Source of the DNA: Martinezella lusitana
GTDB taxonomy: Bacteria; Pseudomonadota; Alphaproteobacteria; Rhizobiales; Rhizobiaceae
Reading direction: 5' to 3'
Assembly (NCBI RefSeq): GCF_016901135.1
Contig: NZ_JAFEVL010000045.1
Location: 930,001-994,000 of the forward strand
Length of the DNA: 64,000 nt
Shown: positions 26,534-36,074 of the stretch, in pieces
Numbering within the stretch: position 1 is the first letter of the stretch
Layout of the letters: each line of letters starts with the position of its first letter
Notes under the pieces: generated by a model
The model's database searches: none
What the model was told of the DNA's origin: nothing
What the model saw: the letters and a program-made list of their open reading frames with translations, nothing else
Made by a program: the position numbers and the translations under genes

Positions 26534-27745
26534 TCAGCCGCTTTCGTGGTCTCTGATGGCGGTGAACATGAGCCAGCCCAGCAGGTAGGCCAGGCTCAGC
26601 GACAGGAAGACGACGAAGATGTTCTTTAGGGCAAAAGGCATCTCCGCCTCATCCGGAAGATGCGGCGGGACGACGACTTCGAGATAGAGCTGTTGTCGGC
26701 GCGCATCTGCCCTGGCAGCCTCCCGCGCGTCGAGCGCGGCAAGGAGGGCCTTGTTCGCGAATTCCCGTATCAGAACCAGGCTTTCATAATCAGCAATTCT
26801 CGGTGCGACGGAATTGTCGGATCCGACCATCTTGGCCCGTTCGTTCTCGATCTGTTGTTCCAGCGCCGCAATCTGACTTGTCAGGTAGGGAATGGCGTTG
26901 CTGTCGGGCGCGGTTTTGCGTGTCTCGCCGAGGCGAGCCCTGGTATTGGCCAATTCCGCGGACAGGTTGGTGATGAGTTCGACCATCGACATGGAACTGG
27001 CGTTGGGGTCGATCATCAGCTCCTTGTTTCTGAAGGTCGTTATGTTCTTCTGGGCGTCGATAACGCGCTGTTCGGCCTCCTGTACCTCGTTGTCGGTAAA
27101 CTTAACGGCATCACCGCGGGCACGATTGTTCAAGCGATCGAGCAGGTCGCCGCCAAGCGCCAGCAGCGCCGTATTCAGGTCCGCGGCGTCCTTTGCATGG
27201 AAGGCTGTGGTACGCAACATGGTGATTCCAGTTGTGTCGTTGTGGATGACGGTGACGCGATCCGAGTAATAGCTATAGAGTTCTTCCTCGCTGTTGGTTT
27301 CCCAGAACCGCGGAAACCGCGTCAACCAATCGGCCTGCGGACTGCCGAAGATCGCGCGCACCGGAAGCTGTCCGCTGAGCTCCTTCAGGGCCTGCCGCGA
27401 GCGGATATATTCCTGTACCGAGAATGTATCGTCCTGTGAGCGGGTTATGCCGCTGTTCTGCAATAGCGATCCGAAAGCATTGGAGGAAGGCGGGGCGGCC
27501 ATACGCACGACGAAAGAGGCTTCCGATACGTAAATCGGGGCGGCGACGAAGGCATAGTAGGCGCTGACGACCAGAGTGGGGGCCACGACGACAAGCACAT
27601 AGATACCGAGGCGATTGGAGCGCTTGCGGCGTTTCCTGATCTTTGTAGGCCCGACGGTAGGCCCGGTTGTCAGGCGATTGAACGGCCGCCAGCGTCGCTT
27701 TACGTCGCGCCTCTTGCTCTCAGTCTCCGAGTTCACCAGAGCCAT
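26534..27745 (-). CDS. kpsE: KpsE/BexC-type capsule export inner-membrane protein (copy A)
   Basis: A 403-residue polysaccharide co-polymerase-like protein of the KpsE/BexC/RkpR family. The ATG at 27745 follows AGGAAGGG. An Arg/Lys-rich cytoplasmic tail, one membrane helix (about 44-66), a long periplasmic coiled-coil domain (EAEQRVIDAQKNITTFRNKELMIDP region) and a C-terminal helix (about 375-397) give the standard topology. With KpsD it forms the trans-envelope channel for the exported polymer. It is divergent from the KpsM permease gene. A paralogue lies at 34869-36074; shared blocks include SGxxRSQDD, SEEL, NRAR and MVGSDNSVAPRIADYESL. Confidence 0.9.
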   Translation of the reverse strand: MALVNSETESKRRDVKRRWRPFNRLTTGPTVGPTKIRKRRKRSNRLGIYVLVVVAPTLVVSAYYAFVAAPIYVSEASFVVRMAAPPSSNAFGSLLQNSGITRSQDDTFSVQEYIRSRQALKELSGQLPVRAIFGSPQADWLTRFPRFWETNSEEELYSYYSDRVTVIHNDTTGITMLRTTAFHAKDAADLNTALLALGGDLLDRLNNRARGDAVKFTDNEVQEAEQRVIDAQKNITTFRNKELMIDPNASSMSMVELITNLSAELANTRARLGETRKTAPDSNAIPYLTSQIAALEQQIENERAKMVGSDNSVAPRIADYESLVLIREFANKALLAALDAREAARADARRQQLYLEVVVPPHLPDEAEMPFALKNIFVVFLSLSLAYLLGWLMFTAIRDHESG

Positions 27746-27909
27746 GGTCGTGCCCTTCCTGCTGATTGTCTGCCGGGACACGCCGGCAACGGTGTGACGG
27801 ATACGGTTATTGTCCGAAGCTGACGCAATGGAGATTGAGCGCACAGCCTTCGACAGTATCGTTGAGTAACCATCCGACGAGGTCTGGATGCCGAACAGGA
27901 GGCTCTCGC
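27746..27909. promoter_or_regulatory. Divergent promoter region between kpsE copy A and kpsM
   Basis: 164 bp between oppositely oriented export genes; promoters for both must lie here. I could not identify a clear operator. Confidence 0.45.
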
Positions 27910-28719
27910 ATGGATTATGCGCCGATTACGACCCGCGGCCCCTCGCAGTTCTTGGCGGGATTGAAGATCCAGGGGCGTGTTCTCGGCGCGCTGATCATGC
28001 GCGAGATGCTCATCCGCTACGGACGAGAGAACATCGGCTTTCTCTGGCTTGCGCTGGAGCCGATGATCCTGACCTCCGGTGTCATGCTCATGTGGACACT
28101 GTTGCGTCACGAAGCGCATGGGCTCGTGGTTGCTGCCTTTGTCCTCAGCGGATACATGCCTCTGACGCTCTGGCGGCATATAAGCGGTCATGCCGTCTCC
28201 TGCCTGCGTCAGAATATGCCGCTGATGTATCACCGCCAGATCCGTCTGGCTGACGCTTTGATTGCCCGCGCGCTCCTGGAGATTGCCGGCACTACCGCAG
28301 CCCTTATCGTCGTTTATACCCTGGCGCGTCTGGCAGGTTTCATGCAGCCCTATCGGGATCTCGGCCTGTTGTTGGCCGGTTGGTTTTTCATGGCCTGGTT
28401 CTCCTTTGCCGTCGGATTGATTTTTGCCGCGGCGTCGGAGCGCTTCGAGTTCGTGGAGAAATTCATTCCGCCGTTCCAATATCTGACGCTGCCGATTGGC
28501 GGCATGTTCTTCATGGTGGCCTGGCTGCCCAGCGGAATGCAGAAGCTCGCGCTCTACGTCCCCACCGTCCATTGTTTCGAACTTTTCCGCGCCGGCGTAT
28601 TCGGCGATACGGTACAAACCTATTATGATGTTGGTTTTATTCTCAAATGCTGTCTTTTCACCACCGCCGTAGGGCTCTTCCTGGTCAACCAGGCTCGTCA
28701 GCACATAAAGTTCGAATGA
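27910..28719 (+). CDS. kpsM: ABC-2 type capsule polysaccharide export permease
   Basis: A 269-residue inner-membrane protein of the KpsM/BexB/RkpT family. The ATG at 27910 is set by AGGAGG; the longer frame upstream is not protein-like. It has six hydrophobic segments, with the amphipathic start ALIMREMLIRYGRENIGFLWLALEPM that is diagnostic for the family, and FFMVAWLPSGMQKLALYVPTVHCFELFRAGVFG near the C-terminus. It would form the pore through which the KpsT ATPase (36071-36805, 7.3 kb away) drives the polymer. The ATPase gene is not adjacent, unlike in most kps loci. Confidence 0.92.
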   Translation: MDYAPITTRGPSQFLAGLKIQGRVLGALIMREMLIRYGRENIGFLWLALEPMILTSGVMLMWTLLRHEAHGLVVAAFVLSGYMPLTLWRHISGHAVSCLRQNMPLMYHRQIRLADALIARALLEIAGTTAALIVVYTLARLAGFMQPYRDLGLLLAGWFFMAWFSFAVGLIFAAASERFEFVEKFIPPFQYLTLPIGGMFFMVAWLPSGMQKLALYVPTVHCFELFRAGVFGDTVQTYYDVGFILKCCLFTTAVGLFLVNQARQHIKFE

Positions 28720-28750
28720 TTCAGCCGTTGTCCGGCGCGAGCGGGTGCTA

Positions 28751-29476
28751 CTAGTCGGCATAATAGGGCACCTGGCTCTGGAATTCGAAGGAACGCAGCA
28801 GCGTGTCGCGCAGCTCCTTGCGGTTGGGCAGGGCGTAGTGATTGAGGAACGTCAGCGCGGACTCCGGCTCGCGGCCAAGGATCCAGCGAAAGGCGGCAAC
28901 GACGTCGTGTGAATCGACCGGGTCGCCGAAATGGCTGTGGGCAGGGCTGCTGATCTTTGCAAAGAGGTACGGCAACGCCCCATGCAGGATATCGAGGCTG
29001 AACCGCCGCAGGTCCGGTCTCGACGCCGCCGTTCTGGTGAAGGCGTCCATGAGGCTGGAGTAGTTGGTAAGGATCGAAACCAGATCGCTCGAGCGCGGCA
29101 GGCCCTCAAATCCGCCGGCCGCATGAAAGTGCGCCGCTGTTTCCGCCCAGACTTCTGCGGCGTAGCGCATCAACGAAGCCCGCGTGACACGGCTGAAATC
29201 GATGACGAGCGTCGTCGGAGCGGCCTTTTTCAGTCGATCGCAAAAGCCTTTGCGCGCCTCGAAATGCAGCTTCTTTTTGATCGGCTCGGGCCAATCCTCG
29301 ATGACCCTTATGGTGGTTTTCCGGCTGCCCATGAAACTGGCAACGTTTACGCCATAACAGAAGAACGCGATCCTGCTCTCGGGGAATGCGTATTTTACAA
29401 ACTCCTCGCTTGGGCATGAGCCGTAATAGGCAATGTCGCTCATGTAATTGACCCGTTCATCCAATGATCTCTCCAT
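28751..29476 (-). CDS. Unknown protein with C-terminal DUF4214-like segment
   Basis: A 241-residue protein, possibly of the DUF6270 type by its opening (AYYGSCPSEEFVKYAFPES, then FCYGVNVASFMGSR), but that match is weak. The last 50 residues read VVAAFRWILGREPESALTFLNHYAL and LLRSFEFQSQ, a DUF4214-like helix pair also seen in the next gene and in the 24669-25649 protein. The start is uncertain: ATG at 29476 or 29443, neither with a good ribosome site. It lies 56 bp downstream of the FkbM gene stop and converges with kpsM. No catalytic motif found. Confidence 0.7.
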   Translation of the reverse strand: MERSLDERVNYMSDIAYYGSCPSEEFVKYAFPESRIAFFCYGVNVASFMGSRKTTIRVIEDWPEPIKKKLHFEARKGFCDRLKKAAPTTLVIDFSRVTRASLMRYAAEVWAETAAHFHAAGGFEGLPRSSDLVSILTNYSSLMDAFTRTAASRPDLRRFSLDILHGALPYLFAKISSPAHSHFGDPVDSHDVVAAFRWILGREPESALTFLNHYALPNRKELRDTLLRSFEFQSQVPYYAD

Positions 29477-29532
29477 GTCAAACGCTGACAGGCCGGTGCC
29501 TGTGATCGACGCGACGTTACCGGAGACTGCGG

Positions 29533-30585
29533 TTAGAGCGCGGCCTCCTTCAGTCGCTGACGCTTGGCCCCGGACGGTGCGAGAGCGACGCCGAGGCGTT
29601 GGACACGTTCGTTGACCTGATCCACACGGTCGTCATGAACTGCCAGAATATTTGCGACCGTGCCCACCGAGAAATTCCTATCGAGTTCGTCGGGCGAAGC
29701 GACCTGCGCCAGCTGATCTTGCGAGCTTGTCCAGATATTGTAGCCAAGATCAGCAAGCTGGCGATGGATCGCCCCCGGCGTCGTCTTGGATAGAACGGCG
29801 AGCATATCGCGATTGATTTCCATCAGCAGCGACGGCTTGTGGGTCGCGATGGTTTTTTGCGCCCCCTTCAGGAAGAGGCCTTCCGCGCCTTCGATGTCCA
29901 CTTTCATGACATCCGGTCGCAAGTTGCCGATGACGTGATCGAGCGTTTCGACCTTCGTCATCCGTCCTACCCCGGTGTCGGAGGCATTTGTAACCAACCG
30001 CGTCGCACCGGCATTGACCGTCTCTTCGGCGTCATTGAGCTGCATCTCTCCCGGCGCATCGGCCAGTGCAAGCTGCCGGACGCTGACGCGATCTTCAAAG
30101 CCGTTTTCCAGGATGGAGCGGTTGAACAGATCCCAAAGCTTCGGCAACGGCTCGAAGGCAAGCACCGTGCCCTTGAACGATGGATGTGCCGCGGCGGAAA
30201 GCGAATAATAGCCCACGTTGCCGCCGACATCGATGAACTGTCCATTATCGGGCAGAATAGCCTTGACGAGATCGATGTCGAATTTCTCGTACTCGCCGCT
30301 CATGATGCCGAAGGAAATGTGGTACTGGCGAAGATCGAGATACAGTTTGAAGTTATATTTCGTTTCGAACAGGACAAAAATGGATTTCGGCACGAAATTG
30401 TCGAAGAGCAATTCGCTGTGGCGCTGATGAAACTCGTTGGAGCCGAGGAAACGTCTGCGATGCTCATCCAGCGGAATGTCCGTGAGCTGCAGCAGATTCT
30501 GCCCGATGGCATTGCGCTCGTCTTCGTTTATCGGCCGGCCGAGGATGAACTTATAGCAGTTCTCTATATCGTAAAAGCTTGTCAC
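29533..30585 (-). CDS. FkbM-family methyltransferase with N-terminal DUF4214-like segment
   Basis: About 350 residues. A GTG at 30585 with AGGGG eight bases upstream is preferred; another GTG lies at 30609. The N-terminal 65 residues carry DIENCYKFILGRPINEDERN and FLGSNEFHQRH, a DUF4214-like unit. Residues about 100-300 are an FkbM methyltransferase: SAM loop FIDVGGNVGYYS, then VLAFEPLPKLWDLF and the KVDIEGAEGLFLKGA acidic motif. FkbM enzymes O-methylate sugars of surface glycans. The fusion may tether the methyltransferase to a shared partner. Same strand as the next glycosyltransferase gene. Confidence 0.87.
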   Translation of the reverse strand: MTSFYDIENCYKFILGRPINEDERNAIGQNLLQLTDIPLDEHRRRFLGSNEFHQRHSELLFDNFVPKSIFVLFETKYNFKLYLDLRQYHISFGIMSGEYEKFDIDLVKAILPDNGQFIDVGGNVGYYSLSAAAHPSFKGTVLAFEPLPKLWDLFNRSILENGFEDRVSVRQLALADAPGEMQLNDAEETVNAGATRLVTNASDTGVGRMTKVETLDHVIGNLRPDVMKVDIEGAEGLFLKGAQKTIATHKPSLLMEINRDMLAVLSKTTPGAIHRQLADLGYNIWTSSQDQLAQVASPDELDRNFSVGTVANILAVHDDRVDQVNERVQRLGVALAPSGAKRQRLKEAAL

Positions 30586-30675
30586 TTTGTTGCCCCTGAT
30601 ACTGGTCACGATCTGAATAGGTTCCGTTCCCGTTGTTGCGCCTGCATTGTTACTTTCCTCCCTTCGCGGTGGCGG

Positions 30676-32040
30676 TCACTGTAGAGTTGCGCCGGGCAAC
30701 AGCCTTTGCAGGCGTTGCGGAGCCCGTTGAGCCGCGTAGTGTTGTGCGGAAAAATCGGTCCCGATCAGGGTTTCCAGGTCGTCGAAATGTGTATCCCATC
30801 CGCTTGCGAGGTTCCGCCTGGCTCGGCGCAGCGGAGAAGCAGCGATCATGTCCACTGCCGCTTTCCAGCTCAAACCATCGAGCGGATCGAGGAAGATAGC
30901 ATCGTGACCGCGAGCCGCTTCGCGATGTGCGTTGATGTTGGAGGCGACGACGGGGGTGCCCAATGCGAGCGCTTCGGTGATGGGCATGCCGTAGCCTTCC
31001 GCAAAGGACGGCGAGAGCAGCGCTACGGATCCTGCTACCAGCCGCGCCAGGGCGGCGTCTTCCAGCCCCGGCACCTCGATCACAAGCCCCGGCAGGGCTG
31101 GGCATCGTTCCAGCATCGCCAGAATATGGCTGTTTTCCCATCCTCTCTTGCCGACGATCACCAGACGCGGCGCCTTGGGACCGTCGCGTTCGGCCAGATA
31201 TTGCCAGAGGCGAAGCAGCAGCATGTGGTTCTTGCGCGGCTCGATGGTGCCGATCGCCACGAAATAGGGCGTCTGCGGCAGGGGAGTGTCGTTGAGCGGG
31301 CTTAGAAAGCTCTGCTCGACACCCGGAGGCAGTACCGCAATGGAGGGCAGCTTTTTGTTGTTCTCCTGCGCAAAGGTGCGGAGCGCGCGGGCGGTCACCT
31401 GCGAATTGCATAGGGCCAGCGCGGCATGCTTCAGTACGGTTTCCATCCGGCGCCTATGGCGCTCCGGCTCCTCCGGGCGCACGAATTCGGGATGCGACAG
31501 CGGGATGAGGTCGTGGACGTAAAATACGCCGTTCCTGCCGGTCTCGCCGAGCCATGAAAATGCGGATGTCCGCTCCAGCCGGCTGTGAGACACATGCACG
31601 AAGGATGCATTGCGGGGCAAGGTTAGCCCATGGGTGAAGTGGTTGGCGACCACATGCGCGATCTTACGCAGTCTTTGGGAATGTACTTCGCCAGTCTTTG
31701 CCTCGGCAGACGCCTGCCACCTGATCTTGCCATCGATGGCGGCGAATATTCTTTCAAGAAGGGCAGCCTGCGGCGCTGATATTTCCGTCGTCGCCCAGCG
31801 GTTGTTAAGCGTCGAAACCAGTCTGTCCGCGCGTTCGCTCGCAACGGATATCGCTCCATAATGGCCAGTCTCGACGAACCAGGGCGAATGGGAAATCTCT
31901 GAAGCGCGCTTCGACGGCACGCGCTTGCGGCGCTCGTTCAGCCAATGTGCGTAGTGGAGCTCGTAACGATCTATGCCGGTAGGGGTCGGGCAGTGTGCCC
32001 GTTCCATCAGTCGCGAAATATCCATGACTATGGGATTCAT
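30676..32040 (-). CDS. GT4-family glycosyltransferase
   Basis: A 454-residue GT4 enzyme (GT-B fold). The start at 32040 forms an ATGA overlap with the kpsC-like stop. The N-terminal acceptor domain has PTPTGIDRYELHYAHWL. The C-terminal donor domain shows VAIGTIEPRKNHMLLLRLW, VIVGKRGWEN and SPSFAEGYGMPITEALALGTPVVAS with the E-x7-E pattern. It probably adds a hexose or related sugar to the capsule backbone in the cytoplasm. It lies 90 bp upstream of the FkbM gene and is probably cotranscribed with it and the kpsC-like gene. Confidence 0.92.
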   Translation of the reverse strand: MNPIVMDISRLMERAHCPTPTGIDRYELHYAHWLNERRKRVPSKRASEISHSPWFVETGHYGAISVASERADRLVSTLNNRWATTEISAPQAALLERIFAAIDGKIRWQASAEAKTGEVHSQRLRKIAHVVANHFTHGLTLPRNASFVHVSHSRLERTSAFSWLGETGRNGVFYVHDLIPLSHPEFVRPEEPERHRRRMETVLKHAALALCNSQVTARALRTFAQENNKKLPSIAVLPPGVEQSFLSPLNDTPLPQTPYFVAIGTIEPRKNHMLLLRLWQYLAERDGPKAPRLVIVGKRGWENSHILAMLERCPALPGLVIEVPGLEDAALARLVAGSVALLSPSFAEGYGMPITEALALGTPVVASNINAHREAARGHDAIFLDPLDGLSWKAAVDMIAASPLRRARRNLASGWDTHFDDLETLIGTDFSAQHYAAQRAPQRLQRLLPGATLQ

Positions 32041-34160
32041 TGGGATTTTCTCATTTCGACCATGTGGATGATCTGCGTCAGCCACCGGCGACGTGAAGGG
32101 TTCGGTGCGGTGCCCTGGCGGGCGCGGTAAAGCTCGGCGACAACGTCCTCCGCTTCGCAGGGGAGATCTGTGATATTCGACCAGTACCGCGGATAGAGGA
32201 TCAGGGCGCCGGCAACGAGCGCGTCGAGACTTAGATTGCGTTTGCGACGGAGCGAAACCACCGTGTCGTGCGTGAGGCCCCAGCCGGCGTAGAAGGGCAG
32301 ACCATAGCACCACACCGGTCGTTCCCGCAGCAAAGCCTCGAAGCCGATTTGTGATGTCGCAACATGGACTTCGTCGACGACGTTCAGAAGTTTGTTGATA
32401 TCGACGTTGCCGACGATGAGATCTGCGACATCCATCGACGGCAGGTTGATCGTGCCATGCGTCTGAGCCTTGGCCAAAAGATCCGGGTGTTGCTTGTAGA
32501 TGATGAATGCTTCGGGCCTTGCTCGCCGAACGGCTTTGAGCAGCTCGATGTCGGATGCGTGACTTGGCATGCCGAACCGCAGGGAAGCATCGTTCGGAAC
32601 CTGCCCGGCCACGAGAATGATGGCCCGGCCATTGGCCCGGGCGCGGTAGTCGGGTGCGGGCTGCGGCGGCAGGTTATATTTGGTGATGCCCATGGAGACG
32701 ATGGTCTGCCGCAGGCGTTTGGCACGTTCCAGGAGCGCAGTGTCGAAATCCGTGGTGCTCAGGATCGTTTCAAGCTGGCTCGGGGCGGATGCGTTGAAAT
32801 ATATGCCCTCCTTATCGAAGCAGAGCGAGGAGGGCGGCACCAGCGACGAGCCAAGCCCGGCGGAACGAATGAAGCCGTCTTCCACCCGGATGATCGGCAG
32901 TCTCTTGTCTTGCTTCGATAGGAGGTTTTCATCGGGCGGAGCGGCGTTGCCCCACAGGACGACGGCATCCGCATTTTCGATTTCGGCGGCCGTCGGATTG
33001 GTCGCGAACCGGATCTGCGATCGCGAGCCAGCCAGGTAGCGGCGCATCACCGCATGTTTGTGAAGCGAGAAGTTGACACAAAGGTAACGGCCGGAAAGAG
33101 ACCGCGCGCGGCCACGCCACCCGAGAAGCCTTTCGACAGCTTGCTCGGCCGTGATCGGCGTGCGCGAAACCGGATCGACATAGCGGGAGTATCGCAGAAA
33201 CGCCGCATCCGTGAATTCGTCGATGCCGACACGGCGCCTGCGGCGCGCGCGCGCCGCCGCGGCGACCGTGCCTTCCGCTCGATCCTGTGTCAGCCCCCAT
33301 CCGGCATAGGCGGGCATGCCGAAGGTGACGACGGGCATTTCGCGTAGGAGCGCCTCCAGGCCGAGCTGGCTCGATACGGTCCAGACCTCGTCCACGACAT
33401 CCAGAACCGAATGTGGAGAGACGGCGTTGTCGATGAGTTGTATCCGGCTCGCATGAGCATAGGGCGCAAGAAAGCCCTTCGCGCGGCCTGCGACGACGTC
33501 GGGATGGCTCTTGACGATGATGTCTGCATTGCTTTCGGCAAGTGCGGCGTTCCACATTCTTATAAAGGTCCCGGCATCGGCGCCGGCGCTGTCGACCGAA
33601 CGATCGCCCACCACCTGGTCGACCAGCAGGATGCGTTTGTTGCGGCTCCGTCGAAGCAGAACAGTTCCGTCCGGCAGGTGATTGTATTTGGAAAGCCTTT
33701 CGCGGACGATCCATTGCCGCAGCGTCCGGGCGCGCTCCGGATCGGCATCGGACAGATCACTTTGCAGCAGCGCCTCGAGACGAGACGGTTGATGCGCCGA
33801 GAAATGGATGCCGAGATCATCCGCCACGACGGAGACGGATGGTGCGCCGTCGATACCGACGGATCGCAGGAAGCCGTCACCGATGGTCCAGAATGGAAGC
33901 CGATGGATGCGTGCATAGAGGCGCGCAAGGCGCGCGAGCGGCTTATCGCCCCAGCCGACCACACCGTCGGCAGAGCCCATCGCCAGCTCGATCGGCCGCA
34001 GGGAGGCGGAAATCGCCGGGCCGATCAAGGGAAAACGCTGGCGTGTCAACAGGAAAGCCAGCAGTCGCGAATTTGCCGGGGGCAGCCAGGACGCCCGTCT
34101 GCCTCGGTCCGCCGGCGGCGACCGCATCTCGTGGGGAAATATCGTAGAATCTGAGTACAT
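32037..34160 (-). CDS. kpsC: KpsC-like capsular polysaccharide transferase (dual beta-Kdo transferase family)
   Basis: A 707-residue protein made of two homologous halves. Each half contains a GWG/VLWG opening, an IGDGFLRS or VEDGFIRSAGLGS motif, a VKSHPDV or YKQHPDLL motif, and an ALLREMPVVTFGMPAYAGWGLT or ALLRERPVWCYGLPFYAGWGLT motif. This duplication is diagnostic of KpsC/LpsZ/RkpJ, which builds the poly-Kdo linker on phospholipid before export. The ATG at 34160 follows GGGGGA. The usual partner KpsS is not in the window. First gene of a minus-strand set with the GT4, FkbM and DUF4214-like genes. Confidence 0.93.
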   Translation of the reverse strand: MYSDSTIFPHEMRSPPADRGRRASWLPPANSRLLAFLLTRQRFPLIGPAISASLRPIELAMGSADGVVGWGDKPLARLARLYARIHRLPFWTIGDGFLRSVGIDGAPSVSVVADDLGIHFSAHQPSRLEALLQSDLSDADPERARTLRQWIVRERLSKYNHLPDGTVLLRRSRNKRILLVDQVVGDRSVDSAGADAGTFIRMWNAALAESNADIIVKSHPDVVAGRAKGFLAPYAHASRIQLIDNAVSPHSVLDVVDEVWTVSSQLGLEALLREMPVVTFGMPAYAGWGLTQDRAEGTVAAAARARRRRRVGIDEFTDAAFLRYSRYVDPVSRTPITAEQAVERLLGWRGRARSLSGRYLCVNFSLHKHAVMRRYLAGSRSQIRFATNPTAAEIENADAVVLWGNAAPPDENLLSKQDKRLPIIRVEDGFIRSAGLGSSLVPPSSLCFDKEGIYFNASAPSQLETILSTTDFDTALLERAKRLRQTIVSMGITKYNLPPQPAPDYRARANGRAIILVAGQVPNDASLRFGMPSHASDIELLKAVRRARPEAFIIYKQHPDLLAKAQTHGTINLPSMDVADLIVGNVDINKLLNVVDEVHVATSQIGFEALLRERPVWCYGLPFYAGWGLTHDTVVSLRRKRNLSLDALVAGALILYPRYWSNITDLPCEAEDVVAELYRARQGTAPNPSRRRWLTQIIHMVEMRKSQ

Positions 34161-34868
34161 GTGATCCCCCAAAGTGTCCAAGTCACCAGCGGCTGTGGCG
34201 AAGCGGCCGCCGCCACTCGGTTTCGACCGGTTGCACAAGGAAGATCGCTTCCAAGGGGGCATGAAGCGGTTGTTGCCAGGCGATGCGGGTGTAGCGTGTA
34301 GGCGTAGTTTGCCGGCGTGGTCGAAGGTTGAGGAGCGCACTATGGAAGCTCTCGAAGAGGGCTGCCGCAATATGCTGCAATAAGGACAGGCGCGGTTTTC
34401 CGGCGAACGCCACGCGGAGCTGCCAACGAAGTTGGCTGATCACCTGTGAGCCCGCGCGGCCATATGATCCGACAATATTGCTGCCACGGTTCGAGATACC
34501 TCCGAACTTTCCCATTCCGAATTCCTTGAAACAGCAATGAAGGAGAAACGGCCAATTGGTTGGCAGTTATCGCCGTCACAATTTCGCCACGCCATACGGA
34601 TCGCGTCGCCAAAGTATTAATTACGACAAAACATCAACTATTCAGATTTAATCGACGTAATTTTCTGTAGACTTGGAATTATATTTGACTTTCAAAGGAT
34701 ATATGTGAATCTTTCGCGGCAAGATGCGCCCTTCCGGATACTGTACAAGCGCGCGAAATGGCGATCCCGGGCGTGTGGAGTGGGTAAGTTTCCGAGATCT
34801 TGCCGAGGTTCGGGAAAGACTTCGGAACGTTCCCGGCTATTCTCCAAGAGAGAGTTGATGGTCCTAAA
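34161..34868. promoter_or_regulatory. 708-bp divergent region between kpsC and kpsE copy B
   Basis: Promoters of the kpsC and kpsE-kpsT transcripts must lie here. The right half (about 34600-34720) is markedly AT-rich, with TATTAATTACG and ACTTGGAATTATATTT resembling the AT-rich motifs upstream of the outer-membrane and AraC genes. A minus-strand frame at 34183-34515 (110 codons) has no supporting feature and I do not call it. Confidence 0.45.
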
Positions 34869-36074
34869 ATGAGCCGTATCGAGAATAATAAGGAGTTCGC
34901 CGATTTCGTTACGTTGGTAACGGCGCGCTCGTCCGGCGTGGCCATAGGCCAGCCGGTTTCCTGGCCGCGATCGATCGTGCGATGGATCCGCTCGCAGTTG
35001 CTGCTTATTTTGATGGTCGTGGTTCCCGGTCTGCTCGGCGGCGTCTATTATGGATCGATCAGCGCTGACCAGTATGTTTCCGAAACGCAGTTCGTCGTGC
35101 GCAGCCCGAATAGAACCGCCGCAGGCCTGCTCAGCGGGTTCCTGCAAAGCACGGGCTTCGTTCGTGCCCAGGACGACAGCTACATCGTGAGCGAGTTCAT
35201 AAAGTCTCGCGCCGCCGTCGACGCGCTTGTCGCGAACGACGACCTGAAGGCCATGCTTTCACGTCCGGAAGCGGATTTCCTCAATCGCTATCCGTTGCCG
35301 TGGCGCACGGCCAACAGCGAGGAACTGTTTCAGCACTATCTTCGCTTCATCGACATACATACCGATAGCGGCAGCGGCGTCACGACCCTGGATGTGCGTG
35401 GTTTTCGGCCGCAAGACGCCTATCATCTGGCAAGTGCTCTGGTTCAACATGCCGAGGAACTCATCAATCGTCTTAACGACCGCGCCCGCCAGGATGCGAT
35501 TCGCTATGCGCAGATCGAGGTGAACGACAGCCAGGCCAGGCTGTCGGGCATGCAGAAAGGATTAACGGATTTCCGCAATCGCGAATCGCTTGTCGATCCG
35601 ACCAAGCAATCTTCCGCGGCATTGGACCTGATCGCGCGGCTCGCGGACGATTTGGCTGACAGCAAGGCACGTTTGGGCGCTCTTGACGAGCAGGCGCCGC
35701 AGAGCCCGCAGGGCGAAGCGCTACGGGCGAGGGTAGCGGCCATGGAACGGCAGATCAGCGATGAGCGGGCACGCATTGTCGGTAGTGACAGTTCGATGGC
35801 GCCACGCATCGCGCAGTATGAGCAGCTTTTACTGGAGAGGGAAATGGCCGCGAAGATGCTGACATCGGCGACCACATCTCTCGAAAATGCAAAAATCGAT
35901 GCGCAGCGGCAGCAACTGTATCTGGAACGAATCGCCGACCCGAATTTGCCCGATCATGCGCTCTATCCGAAACGCGTTCTGTCGTTTTTGACGCTGCTTG
36001 CAATTTGCTTTGCCAGTTTCTGGATCGTGCGCTTCTTCATCGCCCAGGTATTCGAGCACGCGGAACAGCAATGA
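34869..36074 (+). CDS. kpsE: KpsE/BexC-type capsule export inner-membrane protein (copy B)
   Basis: A 401-residue paralogue of the 26534-27745 protein. Same topology: membrane helix about 40-62, periplasmic domain with coiled coils (SQARLSGMQKGLTDFRNRESLVDP region), C-terminal helix about 367-390. Shared positions include FVRAQDDSYIVSEFIKSR, NRLNDRARQDA and RIVGSDSSMAPRIAQYEQL. The ATG at 34869 is the first with family-like sequence; its ribosome site is weak. It overlaps the kpsT-like gene by ATGA, so these two are translationally coupled. Why one locus carries two such proteins is not evident. Confidence 0.9.
   Translation: MSRIENNKEFADFVTLVTARSSGVAIGQPVSWPRSIVRWIRSQLLLILMVVVPGLLGGVYYGSISADQYVSETQFVVRSPNRTAAGLLSGFLQSTGFVRAQDDSYIVSEFIKSRAAVDALVANDDLKAMLSRPEADFLNRYPLPWRTANSEELFQHYLRFIDIHTDSGSGVTTLDVRGFRPQDAYHLASALVQHAEELINRLNDRARQDAIRYAQIEVNDSQARLSGMQKGLTDFRNRESLVDPTKQSSAALDLIARLADDLADSKARLGALDEQAPQSPQGEALRARVAAMERQISDERARIVGSDSSMAPRIAQYEQLLLEREMAAKMLTSATTSLENAKIDAQRQQLYLERIADPNLPDHALYPKRVLSFLTLLAICFASFWIVRFFIAQVFEHAEQQ

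Noticed and set aside
34183..34515. 110-codon minus-strand frame upstream of kpsC
   Set aside because: No recognised domain, no ribosome site, lies in the divergent promoter region.
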